This document shows, in pieces, positions 16,587 to 24,459 of a DNA stretch of 50,832 nucleotides (position 1 is its first letter; each line of letters opens with the position of its first letter). A program made the position numbers and the translations under genes. The notes below the pieces were generated by a model. That model had not been told where the DNA came from, did not search any database, and saw only the letters and a list, made by a program, of their open reading frames with translations. This DNA comes from DASZJY01 sp036260255 (GTDB lineage: Bacteria > Actinomycetota > Acidimicrobiia > Acidimicrobiales > AC-14). The stretch covers positions 1 through 50,832 of the forward strand of contig DATAAF010000042.1 of assembly GCA_036260255.1 (NCBI GenBank), given 5' to 3'.

Positions 16587-17831
16587 TCAGAAATCGCCCC
16601 CGCCGAAGTCGCCGTCACCCGAGTCCCCGGCGTCCTCCTGGGCGGCGTCCTCCCTGCCCTCTTCGTAGCCCCGCTCGTAGGCCTGTCCGCCGCCGCCCCC
16701 GAATCCCCAGCCGCCCCCGAGCATCGAGCCCAGCAGCAGGCCGGTGAAAAGGTCGCTGCCGCCGAAGAAGCCCCCGCCGTACCACCCGCCGCCGTATCCC
16801 GCGTACGCGGGCCGGCCGTAGTCGTCGATCTCGACCACCGGCTCGCCTCTCGATCCCTGGACCTGTAGCTCGGGCGGTGGCGGCGGTGGCTCTCGGCCGT
16901 CGATGCGCGCCCGCGCCCGGGCGAAGGCGTACTGTCCCTCGCTCAGCGCCCGGCGGATGCGGGGGACGTCGTCGGGGTCGTCGATGGCATCGATCGCCGC
17001 CTGGGCCCACCGGTAGCGGGCGGCACCAGCGTCGTAGTCCTCCCGAGCGTCGGGGTGCATGGCCACCTGCGGCTCCAGGGCCAACACGTCGTCCGCCACC
17101 AGCTGGAGATCGGCCTGGAGGTCGCGACGCAGGCCCTGCAGCCGCTCCCGCCGCTCCCGCTCCTTGCGGCGCCGCCGCCACAGGAGTGCCCCGCCCCCCG
17201 CCACCGCGCCGACGACGAGCAGCAAGAGGAGCACCGAGACGCCGCGACCACCGCCGCCGCCCCCGCCCCCGTCGCCCCCGTCGCCCTCCCGGGCGAACAC
17301 CTCGTCGGCCCCGCCGCCGGAGGGCGGGCGGTCGACGGCCGAGGTTTCGAGGCGCTGGACGCTTCTGACGTACTCCCGCAGGACGGCGGCCGCGCCCTCG
17401 CCCCGGTGCTGGCGGAAGACCTGGGTGGCCAGGTCGCTGGCCTGGCCGCGCGGCAAGACGTCGCTGGCCGCCCGGAAGGCGTTCCCGGCGAGCACCGCGT
17501 AGGTGCCCCGGAGGCCGGTGGCGGTGCGCAGGGCGGTGACGACGTCGTTCGGGTCGCCTCCCGCCTCCTGCAGGACCGCGGCGGGCAGGACGGCGACGTA
17601 CACCGGATGGCTGCCCGCCCGCACCTCGTCACGGATGCGCCCGGCGTCGCCGCCCGACACGGTCCCGCCGGCGTCGGGGTCCACGTAGACAGGGTCGGTC
17701 CGCAGAGCCTGGCCGGCGCGGTCGACGATGGGACCGGCCGCCAGGGCGGCGGCCGCGACCAGCACGACCGGCACGGTCAGAAGGGCGGTGATCGCGGCCA
17801 CCGTCGCCGAGCGGATCGTGGTTCTTCGCAT
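16587..17831 (-). CDS. TPM-like domain membrane protein with glycine-rich tail
   Basis: A 414-residue membrane protein. A first hydrophobic segment (TVAAITALLTVPVVLVAAAAL) exports a domain of about 150 residues containing HPVYVAVLPAAVL and YAVLAGNAFRA, which resembles TPM/Rv1476-type domains. A poly-Gly linker leads to a second helix (VSVLLLLLVVGAVAGGGAL). A highly basic stretch and a helical cytoplasmic domain follow, and the end is Gly/aromatic-rich and closes in GGGDF. The function is unknown; TPM-type proteins have been linked to photosystem repair in plants and to envelope roles in bacteria. ATG 17831 is chosen so that the basic residues directly precede the first helix. It is convergent with the PBP gene. 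Confidence 0.75.
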   Translation of the reverse strand: MRRTTIRSATVAAITALLTVPVVLVAAAALAAGPIVDRAGQALRTDPVYVDPDAGGTVSGGDAGRIRDEVRAGSHPVYVAVLPAAVLQEAGGDPNDVVTALRTATGLRGTYAVLAGNAFRAASDVLPRGQASDLATQVFRQHRGEGAAAVLREYVRSVQRLETSAVDRPPSGGGADEVFAREGDGGDGGGGGGGGRGVSVLLLLLVVGAVAGGGALLWRRRRKERERRERLQGLRRDLQADLQLVADDVLALEPQVAMHPDAREDYDAGAARYRWAQAAIDAIDDPDDVPRIRRALSEGQYAFARARARIDGREPPPPPPELQVQGSRGEPVVEIDDYGRPAYAGYGGGWYGGGFFGGSDLFTGLLLGSMLGGGWGFGGGGGQAYERGYEEGREDAAQEDAGDSGDGDFGGGDF

Positions 17832-17918
17832 GCGTCGGCCTCCGTCGACCACGTGGTCGCCGTAGCTAGGTACCCAATCGGGACAACGTCTGATGCGGCG
17901 TCCAGGTGCCACCCGCGC

Positions 17919-18401
17919 TCACCCTTCCTCGTCGCCGGCCAGCTCCGGGTCCGCACTGACCGGCGACGCGTGGTGAGCCACCATCCTCCACTCGCCGCCG
18001 GGTGCACGGCTGAACAGGTTCAGGGCGGCCACCGTGGTGGCCGGCTGGGCGTCGGAGAGGATGTTCTCGTCGACCGACACCCACGCCAGGTCGCCGGCGA
18101 CGTGGGCGGCCACGTTGGTGAGGATGAACTGGAGGTGCTGGTCGTTCTGGAAGAGGGCGAAGAAGGACGCCGCCACCTGGCCCCAACCTCGCAGCGTCGC
18201 CCAACCGGGATGGGTGCAGACCACCCTGTCCGAGTGCTCCCAGAGCCGGGACATGGCCTCGAGGTCCCGGGCCTCGAACGCGCCGTAGAACGCCTGGTTG
18301 GCGCGGCGGACGAGATCGGCGTCGTCGATGACCGCGATGGTGTTCCTCCAGTCGACCTCGTCCCGGCCGTGGCCCCGGCGGAGGGCGCCGGCGGGAGGCA
18401 C
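17919..18401 (-). CDS. NTF2/SnoaL-like protein
   Basis: A small alpha+beta-barrel protein of the SnoaL_3 type. The recognisable domain starts at DDADLVRRANQAFYGAFEA and includes LWEHSDRVVCTHPGW, WVSVDENIL and WRMVAHHASPV. Such proteins are ketosteroid-isomerase-like enzymes or ligand-binding domains; the substrate is unknown. The canonical start is GTG at 18401, which adds about 21 unconserved residues. A better ribosome site, GGAGG, lies 6 nt before an ATC codon at 18338 that begins MAVIDDADLVRRAN if used as start. The GTG also lies almost inside the -10 element of the divergent hydrolase gene. Confidence 0.8.
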   Translation of the reverse strand: MPPAGALRRGHGRDEVDWRNTIAVIDDADLVRRANQAFYGAFEARDLEAMSRLWEHSDRVVCTHPGWATLRGWGQVAASFFALFQNDQHLQFILTNVAAHVAGDLAWVSVDENILSDAQPATTVAALNLFSRAPGGEWRMVAHHASPVSADPELAGDEEG

Positions 18402-18403
18402 GC

Positions 18404-18409
18404 TACCGT
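18404..18409 (+). promoter_or_regulatory. Leaderless -10 element of the alpha/beta hydrolase gene
   Basis: TACCGT ends 7 nt before the GTG at 18417, with no ribosome-binding site between them. Confidence 0.45.
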
Positions 18410-18416
18410 CCCGCCG

Positions 18417-19238
18417 GTGCAGCTCGTGCCGTCCTCCGGCGGCGTCTCCGTGGCCGTGCACGAGCTCGGAGGGGCCGGCCCGCCGCTCCTCATCGTCCAC
18501 GGCACCGGGTTCTGCACGGGGATGATGGCCCCCCTGGCGGCCGAGTTGTCCCACCGGTTCCGCTGCGTGGGCCTCGACCTGCGGGGTCACGGGTCGAGCC
18601 CGGTGGTCCCCGGCGCGAGCTACCACTGGCACGACCTCGCCGATGACGTGGCCACCGTCGTCGACGCCTTTGGCCTGGCGCCGGCGTACGCGGTCGGGCA
18701 CTCCTCGGGTGGCGCCGTCCTGCTCATCGCCGCTGCCGACCGCCCCTCCCCGTTTGAGGGACTCTGGTGCTACGAGCCGATCGTCTGGCCCGACCCGGCG
18801 GCCCTCACCGCACGGGCCGAGGGCCTGGCCGCGGGCGCGTCGCGGCGGCGGGCTGCGTTCGGGTCCCGGGAGGAGGCGGGCGCCAACTTCGCGGGGAAGC
18901 CCCCCTTCTCCGGCTTCGATCCTCGGGCTCTCTCGGCGTACCTGGAGTGCGGGTTCGCCGACACCCCCGGCGGCGTCGCCCTGAGTTGCCCGCCCGAGGT
19001 GGAGGCGGAGATGTACCGCATGGGCGTGGCCCACGACGGCTTCGGACGCCTGGGGCGGGTGGCCTGCCCGGTCACGGTGGCCCGGGGTGAGCGGAGCGAC
19101 GCCATCGGCGCCGACGTGGTGGCCGCCCAGGTCGCCGCGCTGGCCCGGGGCCGGGCGGTGGAGCTCGCCGGCCTCAGCCATTTCGGCCCACTGGAGGACC
19201 CTGCCCGAGTGGCCGAGGCGGTCCTCGAGGCCTTCTGA
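18417..19238 (+). CDS. Alpha/beta-fold hydrolase
   Basis: A 273-residue alpha/beta hydrolase. LLIVHGTGFCTGM is the oxyanion-hole loop, GLDLRGHGSS follows strand 4, and AVGHSSGGAVLL is the nucleophile elbow (Ser in GHSSG). The catalytic His is in LAGLSHFGPLEDP near the C-terminus, and the acid is probably the Asp in ERSDAIG. It is cytoplasmic with no signal peptide. Esters, lactones or epoxides are possible substrates, and nothing nearby narrows this. GTG 18417 is chosen because the protein then begins right at the first strand and a -10 element lies 7 nt upstream. Confidence 0.88.
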   Translation: MQLVPSSGGVSVAVHELGGAGPPLLIVHGTGFCTGMMAPLAAELSHRFRCVGLDLRGHGSSPVVPGASYHWHDLADDVATVVDAFGLAPAYAVGHSSGGAVLLIAAADRPSPFEGLWCYEPIVWPDPAALTARAEGLAAGASRRRAAFGSREEAGANFAGKPPFSGFDPRALSAYLECGFADTPGGVALSCPPEVEAEMYRMGVAHDGFGRLGRVACPVTVARGERSDAIGADVVAAQVAALARGRAVELAGLSHFGPLEDPARVAEAVLEAF

Positions 19239-19277
19239 CACCCTCGGGGCATCCGCGTCGCCGTCACACCCCGGCGG

Positions 19278-19283
19278 TACGGT
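19278..19283 (+). promoter_or_regulatory. Leaderless -10 element of the nuclease gene
   Basis: TACGGT ends 7 nt before the ATG at 19291. GAGG lies within the spacer but is too close to the start to be a normal ribosome site. Confidence 0.4.
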
Positions 19284-19290
19284 GAGGTCG

Positions 19291-20094
19291 ATGCCGCTCC
19301 CACTGCCCGGCTCGCTGACCCCCTCGAAGGTGGCGTCGTTCAAGGACTGCGCGCTCGCGTTCCGGTTCTCGGCCATCGACCACCTGCCCGAGCCGCCGTC
19401 GCCGTGGGCCACCAAGGGCACGTTGGTGCACCGGGCGCTCGAGCTGTTGCTCTGCGAGCCCCCCGCCCGCCGCACCGTGGCGACGGGGCTCGAGTGCCTG
19501 GCCCGGGCGCGGTCGGAGATGGCAGCGCACCCCGAGTACGTCGGCCTCGGCCTCACCCCCGAGGCGGAGGCCGAGTTCGCCGCCGACGCCGAGGCGCTCG
19601 TCCGCCGCTACTTCGACCTGGAGGACCCCACCACCGTCCACCCCATCGGCCTCGAGCTCCGCCTGGAGGCGAAGGTGGGGTCGCTCACCCTGCGGGGGGT
19701 GATCGACCGGCTCGACGTCGACCCCGACGGCGGCCTGGTCGTCACCGACTACAAGACCGGCAAGGTGCCCGGCGTGGCCCACGAGCAGGCCCGCCTAGGC
19801 GGGGTGCACTTCTATGCATTCCTCTGCGAGCAGGTCCTGGGCCGCCGCCCCGTCCGCATCCAGCTCCTCTACCTGAGCGAGCCGGTGGCCATCGTCGCCC
19901 AGCCGTCCGACCAGTCGATCCGGGGTCTCGAGCAGCGCACCATGGCGATCTGGCGGGCGGTCGAGCGGGCGTGCGCGCTCGACGACTTCCGGCCCCACCC
20001 TTCCCGGCTGTGCGAGTGGTGCTCCTTCCGTGAGTACTGCCCCGCCTTCGGCGGGGACCCCGCCCGGGCCCGGGAGCTGGCCGCCACCGCCTGA
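19291..20094 (+). CDS. RecB/Cas4-like PD-(D/E)XK nuclease with four-cysteine cluster
   Basis: A 267-residue stand-alone PD-(D/E)XK exonuclease-like protein. The active-site series is GTLVHRALE (His), GVIDRLD (Asp) and VVTDYKTGK (Asp-x-Lys). One cysteine near the N-terminus (SFKDCALAF) and three at the C-terminus (C-x2-C-x5-C in LCEWCSFREYC) match the Fe-S cluster spacing of Cas4 and AddB. It should cut or resect single-stranded DNA ends. No helicase or Cas genes are nearby, so this is the housekeeping RecB-nuclease type common in actinobacteria. ATG 19291 places the conserved LTPSKVASF motif at the N-terminus. Confidence 0.87.
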   Translation: MPLPLPGSLTPSKVASFKDCALAFRFSAIDHLPEPPSPWATKGTLVHRALELLLCEPPARRTVATGLECLARARSEMAAHPEYVGLGLTPEAEAEFAADAEALVRRYFDLEDPTTVHPIGLELRLEAKVGSLTLRGVIDRLDVDPDGGLVVTDYKTGKVPGVAHEQARLGGVHFYAFLCEQVLGRRPVRIQLLYLSEPVAIVAQPSDQSIRGLEQRTMAIWRAVERACALDDFRPHPSRLCEWCSFREYCPAFGGDPARARELAATA

Positions 20095-20129
20095 GGCCGC
20101 CGTCGGGGGGGCGGCCCGTCAACCACCGC

Positions 20130-20135
20130 TACCGT
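20130..20135 (+). promoter_or_regulatory. Leaderless -10 element of the PAP2 gene
   Basis: TACCGT ends 8 nt before the GTG at 20144. Confidence 0.4.
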
Positions 20136-20143
20136 CGGCGTCC

Positions 20144-20725
20144 GTGCCCACCCCGGTCGCCGCCGCCCGCCGGCACGTGCGCACCTTCGACGCCCGGGTC
20201 GACCGCGCCTTCGACGCCCTGCGGGGCCGGCCCCCGGTCGACCGCCTGTTCTACGCCGCATCCGAGCTGGGCGACTTCAGCCTGATCTGGCTGCTGCTGG
20301 GAGGGGTGCGGGCCCTACGGTCCGACCGCGACCTGGAGGCGGCCAAGCGCTTGGCCGTCGGCCTGGCGGCCGAGTCCTTCGCCGTGAACGGGGTGATCAA
20401 GTCGGTGTTCCGCCGCCGCCGACCGCCGTGGGAGGCCGACCGGCCTCGGCACCTGCGCCAGCCGCGCACCAGCAGCTTCCCGAGCGGCCACGCCACCGCC
20501 GCGTGCATGGCGACGATCCTGCTCTCGGAGGACGACCCGCTGTGGCCGGTCTACTGCGCGGTCGGGGTGGTGGTCGCCAGCAGCCGGGTCTACGTGAAGA
20601 TCCACCACGCGTCGGACGTGTTGGGCGGGGTGGTGGTGGGAGCGGTCCTGGGCATCGCCGGACGCCGCCTCATGCCTCTCCCGCCCCCGCCGGACGCCGG
20701 GGACGAGGAGCCCCAGCTCAGCTGA
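20144..20725 (+). CDS. PAP2-superfamily membrane phosphatase
   Basis: A 193-residue phosphatidic-acid-phosphatase-like membrane enzyme. The three catalytic motifs are present: K-x6-RP as KSVFRRRRP, PSGH in SSFPSGHAT, and SR-x5-H-x3-D as SRVYVKIHHASD. Hydrophobic helices flank them, and the C-terminus is proline-rich. Members dephosphorylate lipid phosphates such as undecaprenyl pyrophosphate or phosphatidic acid on the outer side of the membrane. GTG 20144 is preferred over longer frames because it follows a -10 element. The last 8 bases overlap a small convergent gene. Confidence 0.88.
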   Translation: MPTPVAAARRHVRTFDARVDRAFDALRGRPPVDRLFYAASELGDFSLIWLLLGGVRALRSDRDLEAAKRLAVGLAAESFAVNGVIKSVFRRRRPPWEADRPRHLRQPRTSSFPSGHATAACMATILLSEDDPLWPVYCAVGVVVASSRVYVKIHHASDVLGGVVVGAVLGIAGRRLMPLPPPPDAGDEEPQLS

Positions 20726-20915
20726 CGCCGGCCTCTTCGAGCTCGGGCAGCGCCGACGGGTCGGCCGAGTCGGCGGCGAGGAGCGAGCGCATGTCGAGGA
20801 GGAGGTCGGACACCTCGGCCGCCGACACCAGCTCCCGCTGGTGCAGCGTGCCCAGGCTGCGATCGATGATCTCAACCGCCTGGTTGATGACGTCAGTCTC
20901 GAGTGTCTCGCTCAT
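20718..20915 (-). CDS. Small acidic helical protein (65 aa)
   Basis: An unrecognised 65-residue protein starting MSETLETDVINQAVEIIDRS. It is acidic and predicted mostly helical, with no cysteines and no membrane segment. Support for coding is a good ribosome site (GGAGAG) upstream of ATG 20915, protein-like composition, and position-3 G/C bias. It overlaps the PAP2 gene end-to-end by 8 bp on the opposite strand. No function is assigned. Confidence 0.6.
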   Translation of the reverse strand: MSETLETDVINQAVEIIDRSLGTLHQRELVSAAEVSDLLLDMRSLLAADSADPSALPELEEAGVS

Positions 20916-20977
20916 CAGTCTCTCCAACGCCCGGGGTTACCGGCCTGTTCCGTCACTACCCCTTGGAAACAAGATCG

Positions 20978-21104
20978 TCACATGTTCGGCGGGCTTGAGC
21001 CGCTCCCATGTCACACTACCCCCAGAGCCCCCCGGATGGCAGGTTGATACAGCCGGCGGCCCGGCGGCGGGCGTCAATGTCACACCCCCCTGTCATCCTG
21101 TGAC
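20978..21104. promoter_or_regulatory. Intergenic region with repeated GTCACA elements
   Basis: ATGTCACAC occurs at 21008-21016 and again at 21077-21085. A related TCACATGT lies near 20978 and an inverted TGTGAC at 21099-21104, just before the 47-aa gene. The half-sites resemble CRP/FNR-type TGTGA/TCACA arms, but no perfect full palindrome is present. Confidence 0.3.
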
Positions 21105-21105
21105 C

Positions 21106-21249
21106 ATGCAAGAGCAGCTGGTCCTGGTCGAGCCCGTCGAGCGCCCGTGGGAGCTCGACGAGCACACTCGGGAGATTGGCCGCCGGGGGGTCGAACAGGC
21201 CCGGGAGGCCCTCCGCAACGCCAAGGCGGTCCGCCCGGCGGCAGCCTGA
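21106..21249 (+). CDS. Very small conserved-looking protein (47 aa)
   Basis: A 47-residue protein beginning MQEQLVLVEPVERPWELDE and continuing HTREIGRRGVEQAREALR. From memory, similar short proteins with W-x-L-D-x2-T-R-x2-G-x2-G occur in many actinobacteria, with no known function. It is charged, soluble and has a C-terminal amphipathic helix. The upstream 190 bp carries repeated TGTCACAC elements, and there is no clear ribosome site before ATG 21106. Confidence 0.6.
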   Translation: MQEQLVLVEPVERPWELDEHTREIGRRGVEQAREALRNAKAVRPAAA

Positions 21250-21324
21250 CCGCAGGGTTCGAGCCCCCTGACCCTCTCGCGGCCCCGGGCCCCCGATCGC
21301 CCCTCCTCGCCGGAGGTCTCCGTC

Positions 21325-21867
21325 ATGCGCCGAGTGCTCGCCACCGTGGCCCTCCTCGTGGGCCTCGCCGGCTGCCAGTCCGCCGCGTCCCCCGGCCCGG
21401 CCACACCCGCCCTCGGCGTCGACGGGCGAGGGTCGATGGTCAGGGTGGTCGACGGTGACACCATCGTCGTCCGCCTCGCCGGGCGGGAGGAGCGGGTGCG
21501 CCTCATCGGCATCGACACCCCGGAGTCGGTCAAGCCGGGAAGCCCGGTGGAGTGCTTCGGCAAGGAGGCGTCGGGCCACCTGGCGTCCCTGCTCCCGGAG
21601 GGGACGGTTGTGCGCCTGGAGGGCGACGTCGAGCAGCGGGACCGCTACGGCCGCCTCCTCGCCTACGTCTACCGCGACGCCGACGGCCTCTTCGTGAACG
21701 CGGTGATGGCACGCGACGGGTTCGCCGAGCCCCTCACCGTCCCGCCGAACGTCGCCCACACCGCCGAGCTGGCCACCGCTGCCCGCAGCGCCCGGGAGAG
21801 CGGCCGCGGCCTGTGGACTGCCTGCCCGGCCCCCGGCGCGCCGCCCACCCGGGCGCCGCCGGGCTGA
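21325..21867 (+). CDS. Thermonuclease-family (SNase-like) lipoprotein
   Basis: A 180-residue exported nuclease. MRRVLATVALLVGLAGCQ has a lipobox (LAGC), so it is probably membrane-anchored. The staphylococcal-nuclease OB fold is clear: RVVDGDTIVVRL (metal Asp), RVRLIGIDTPES (catalytic Arg, metal Asp, Glu) and EQRDRYGRLLAYVY (second catalytic Arg). It is expected to cut DNA and RNA with calcium. GGAGG precedes the ATG. The stop codon abuts the stop of the convergent gene (TGATCA). Confidence 0.92.
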   Translation: MRRVLATVALLVGLAGCQSAASPGPATPALGVDGRGSMVRVVDGDTIVVRLAGREERVRLIGIDTPESVKPGSPVECFGKEASGHLASLLPEGTVVRLEGDVEQRDRYGRLLAYVYRDADGLFVNAVMARDGFAEPLTVPPNVAHTAELATAARSARESGRGLWTACPAPGAPPTRAPPG

Positions 21868-22077
21868 TCAGGCCGGCGGTGGCCCCTCGGCCGACGGCGG
21901 CCTCTCCGCCGATGGCGCCGCCCGCTCGGCCGCCTCCGCGGCCGCCTCCCGGCGTCCCAGCCGGCGGTTCCACCACCACAAGAGCCCGAAGCCGAGAACC
22001 GGCAGCGAGAGCAGGAAGATCTCGGCGGCGAGGCCGGCGGTGCCGCCGTGGGCGAGGATCGAGCTCATGGCGTTCAC
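21868..22077 (-). CDS. Small single-helix membrane protein (cluster gene 4)
   Basis: A 69-residue protein with one helix (AAEIFLLSLPVLGFGLLWWW) followed by an Arg/Ala/Glu-rich helix and a Pro-rich acidic end. The GTG at 22077 overlaps the stop of the upstream membrane gene (GTGA); an ATG at 22068 is the alternative. The overlap implies it is made in step with the large membrane protein, perhaps as a small subunit. The family is not recognised. Confidence 0.65.
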   Translation of the reverse strand: MNAMSSILAHGGTAGLAAEIFLLSLPVLGFGLLWWWNRRLGRREAAAEAAERAAPSAERPPSAEGPPPA

Positions 22078-23456
22078 GTCCCCAGGAGGAGGGCCAGGCC
22101 ACCCACGGTGAAGGCGACCATAGCGGCGAGAAGGGGGTACTGCGACCGGCTCGCCCGCTCCCTGCCGAAAAGAGCGATGGCGCGGTCGTGGGCCAGGACC
22201 ACCCCGGCCACGTGGCCGGCGACGATGGCGGCCGCCTGCACATAGGCGATCGTGGTCGTCGACACCGCCCGGTAGTCGACCGTGCGCCGGGCGGTGCCGA
22301 AGAGGTCCCATCCGGCCCCGAAGGGGTCGGACGCGAGCGCGAGCGCGGTCTGGCCCTCGAAGACCAGAAGGGAGAAGTAGTGGGCCACCGCGTAGGCGAC
22401 GACGATCGGCACCAGCGAGTGCACGAAGGCGGCGGCCAGCTCGTCGGGGTCCCGCCCCTGCATGCGGCCCATCGCCCGCATGGCGGCCACGTAGGCCACC
22501 GCGACCAGCCCGACGCCCCACGCCAGGCCCAGCGTCGACACCGCGGTCAGCTCCCACTTCCCGAGCCCGTCGGTGAGATCGGTCCAGAACCGGGTGCGAG
22601 AGATGCCGTCGAACGTCGTCGAGCCCAGGCCCACCAGCACGAGCGCCTGCAGCCCCGGCCGGTGCTCGAGCGTCGCCAGCCCGACCAGCGGCGGGCGGAC
22701 GCGCAGGCGCCCGTCCTCGTCCGCGTAGAGCGGCGCCATGTGGGCGATGACGCCGAAGAACGCGGCGAAGGCCTCGCCCCGCCGGAGCCAGTCCCGGCTC
22801 CGGCGAGCCGCCGCCACGACCACGACGGCGGTGTAGGCGACGATCGCCAGCCCCAGCACGCGGGGCTCGGCTCGGTCGGGGTAGACGATCTCCAGCCACA
22901 CGAACGCGAACAGCCCGAGGGCGGCCGGCCAGTAGCCGGCGTCGGCTTCCGGTGCCTCCGTCGACGGGGCGGCCGGGCGCCGCCGCAGCCGCTCCAACGC
23001 GGCGGCGAGGGTGTCGAACGGGCTCAGCACCCGCCAGAGGTCGCCGGCCAGGGCGCTGACCAGGATCATCCCGACCCAGAAGACGACGTACACCGCGACC
23101 GGCGCGATGTTGGCGGTGGGGTCGGCGTCGCCGAACAGCGCGGCCGCCAGCACCACGCCGAAGATGACCATGCCGAGCGCCCGGCCGACGACCGCCAGCG
23201 CCTCGGTCGCCCGGGGTGAGGCCGGGGGGACGAGCACTCCGATCCTGCCTCCCTCGAGCCGGGCGGTGGGCCAGAGCACGGCCAGGGCGGCGAACGACAC
23301 GACCAGGGCGCCGGCGGCCCCGTAGGCGAACATCCACACCGGGAGGGGGAGGTCCGAGCGCCCGCCCAAGCCGTGGGCCGCCGCCGGGCGGGCGGTGATG
23401 AGGATGGTGGCAGCCAGGGCGCCGGCGAGGACCATCCCTCGCCGCGCCCCCCTCAC
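22074..23456 (-). CDS. Polytopic membrane protein of unknown function (cluster gene 3)
   Basis: A 460-residue protein with an N-terminal signal or anchor segment and about ten further hydrophobic helices. Conserved-looking parts are AAAHGLGGRSDLPLPVW just after the first segment, SPFDTLAA, TTFDGISRTRFW and YAVAHYFSLLVFEGQ. Histidines sit in HGLGG, AHMAPL and VAHYFS, which could be metal or heme ligands. I recall homologues in actinobacteria annotated as fenitrothion hydrolase, a label with little support for this sequence. The GTG start overlaps the stop of the cupredoxin-like lipoprotein gene (GTGA), so the two are translationally coupled. Confidence 0.75.
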   Translation of the reverse strand: MRGARRGMVLAGALAATILITARPAAAHGLGGRSDLPLPVWMFAYGAAGALVVSFAALAVLWPTARLEGGRIGVLVPPASPRATEALAVVGRALGMVIFGVVLAAALFGDADPTANIAPVAVYVVFWVGMILVSALAGDLWRVLSPFDTLAAALERLRRRPAAPSTEAPEADAGYWPAALGLFAFVWLEIVYPDRAEPRVLGLAIVAYTAVVVVAAARRSRDWLRRGEAFAAFFGVIAHMAPLYADEDGRLRVRPPLVGLATLEHRPGLQALVLVGLGSTTFDGISRTRFWTDLTDGLGKWELTAVSTLGLAWGVGLVAVAYVAAMRAMGRMQGRDPDELAAAFVHSLVPIVVAYAVAHYFSLLVFEGQTALALASDPFGAGWDLFGTARRTVDYRAVSTTTIAYVQAAAIVAGHVAGVVLAHDRAIALFGRERASRSQYPLLAAMVAFTVGGLALLLGT

Positions 23457-23869
23457 GGCTTGACCTCGAGGCTCAGCAGGCGCCTGTGCGTCTTCTCCAG
23501 CTCGACCTCGAACACACCGGGCAGGTTGGCGATGAACGTGATCTCCGCCGGGCCGGTCGGCCCGACCTGGAACCGGTGCTCGTAGCCGTGGACGTGCACC
23601 TCCTCGGCTGTGTCGCTGGTGACGCGCAACCTGATCCGCTCGTTCAAGGGCACCTCGTGGCGCCCGCCGCCCTCCACCGACCCTCGCCGGACCACCACGT
23701 CGACCAGCCGGGCCGCCAACGTCGTCGTCGGCCCGGGCGCGGTCGACGGTGCCGCCGCCTGGGTCGTCGCCGTTGTCTCCTCCTGGTTTCGGCTGCAGCC
23801 GGCCAGCACCAGCGCCAGCCCGGCGGCGAGCGCGAGGGGCGCGGCGAGCCGCGCTCGTAAAAGCAGCAT
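23453..23869 (-). CDS. Cupredoxin-like lipoprotein (cluster gene 2)
   Basis: A 138-residue lipoprotein. LALVLAGCSRNQEET has the lipobox, followed by a Thr/Ala/Pro linker. The domain has the late strands of a cupredoxin-like fold: EEVHVHGYEHRFQV, PAEITFIANLPGVFEVEL and a final LLSLEV. The usual Cys-x-x-His/Met copper set is not evident, so it may be a structural cupredoxin-like domain. The second of two tandem ATGs (23869) has the better spacing from GGGAG. The gene overlaps the next membrane gene. Confidence 0.75.
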   Translation of the reverse strand: MLLLRARLAAPLALAAGLALVLAGCSRNQEETTATTQAAAPSTAPGPTTTLAARLVDVVVRRGSVEGGGRHEVPLNERIRLRVTSDTAEEVHVHGYEHRFQVGPTGPAEITFIANLPGVFEVELEKTHRRLLSLEVKP

Positions 23870-23898
23870 CATCTTCTCCCTGTCGTCGGAACGGACCC

Positions 23899-24453
23899 TC
23901 AGCGGCAGGGCCGGGGAGGACCTCGTGAGCCGACCGGGCGAAGGGGGGTGCGGGACGCGGGGACCAGGACCGGAGTCGTCCACCAACCCCGCGCCGGTGG
24001 GACCGAGCGGACGGTGCGCCCCAGCACGGCGACGACCCGGTCGCCGGCCCGGGAACTGGCCCCGAGCAGCAGGCACGTGGCGGCCGCGACCGCCACCTGC
24101 GACGCCAGACCCAGCCAGACGGCCGGCGAGGCGACGACGCCGAGGGCGTCACCGGCGAGGGCGTGCTCGGTCAGCTCCTGGACGACGAAGACCGCCCACT
24201 GCGCCCCCACGAGGGGCGCCACCCGGGGAGGGCTGCCGTGCGGACGCGCCCAACCGCCGGACCCGACCGCCGCCCACACCAGAGCTGCCACCAGAGCCGG
24301 CAGGGCGACGGCCACCGCCGCCGGCAGGTACCCGTGGCCGACGGCACCGGCCCCGTGATGGCCGTCGCCGGCGAGCGCGTAGCCGATCCAGTGGCCGGCC
24401 AGCACGGCGGCGGGCACGACGAGGACGGCGCGAGTGGAGCGGGCCGACCGCAC
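23899..24453 (-). CDS. Membrane protein with His-rich loop (cluster gene 1)
   Basis: A 184-residue membrane protein, probably four helices: VLVVPAAVLAGHWIGYAL, AVAVALPALVAALVWAAV, APLVGAQWAVFVVQELTEH and SPAVWLGLASQVAVAAAT. A His/Gly loop (GDGHHGAGAVGHGY) and HWIGY and LTEHALAG hold possible metal ligands. The family is not recognised. It starts with a GTG at 24453 preceded by a TAGGCT -10 element 6 nt upstream. It is the first gene of the four-gene cluster and is 29 bp before the lipoprotein. Confidence 0.65.
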   Translation of the reverse strand: MRSARSTRAVLVVPAAVLAGHWIGYALAGDGHHGAGAVGHGYLPAAVAVALPALVAALVWAAVGSGGWARPHGSPPRVAPLVGAQWAVFVVQELTEHALAGDALGVVASPAVWLGLASQVAVAAATCLLLGASSRAGDRVVAVLGRTVRSVPPARGWWTTPVLVPASRTPLRPVGSRGPPRPCR

Positions 24454-24459
24454 GAGCCG

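Noticed and set aside
19291..20094. Possible Cas4 of a CRISPR locus
   Set aside because: No repeats, spacers, cas1 or cas2 anywhere in the window; solo RecB-like nucleases of this kind occur without CRISPR.
21552..23219. 555-codon plus-strand frame across the thermonuclease and membrane cluster
   Set aside because: His/Gln/Gly/Asp-rich shadow composition, overlapping a membrane protein with clear helices.
22074..23456. Naming the polytopic protein fenitrothion hydrolase
   Set aside because: It is a remembered database label; the protein has many membrane helices and no hydrolase motif that I can see.
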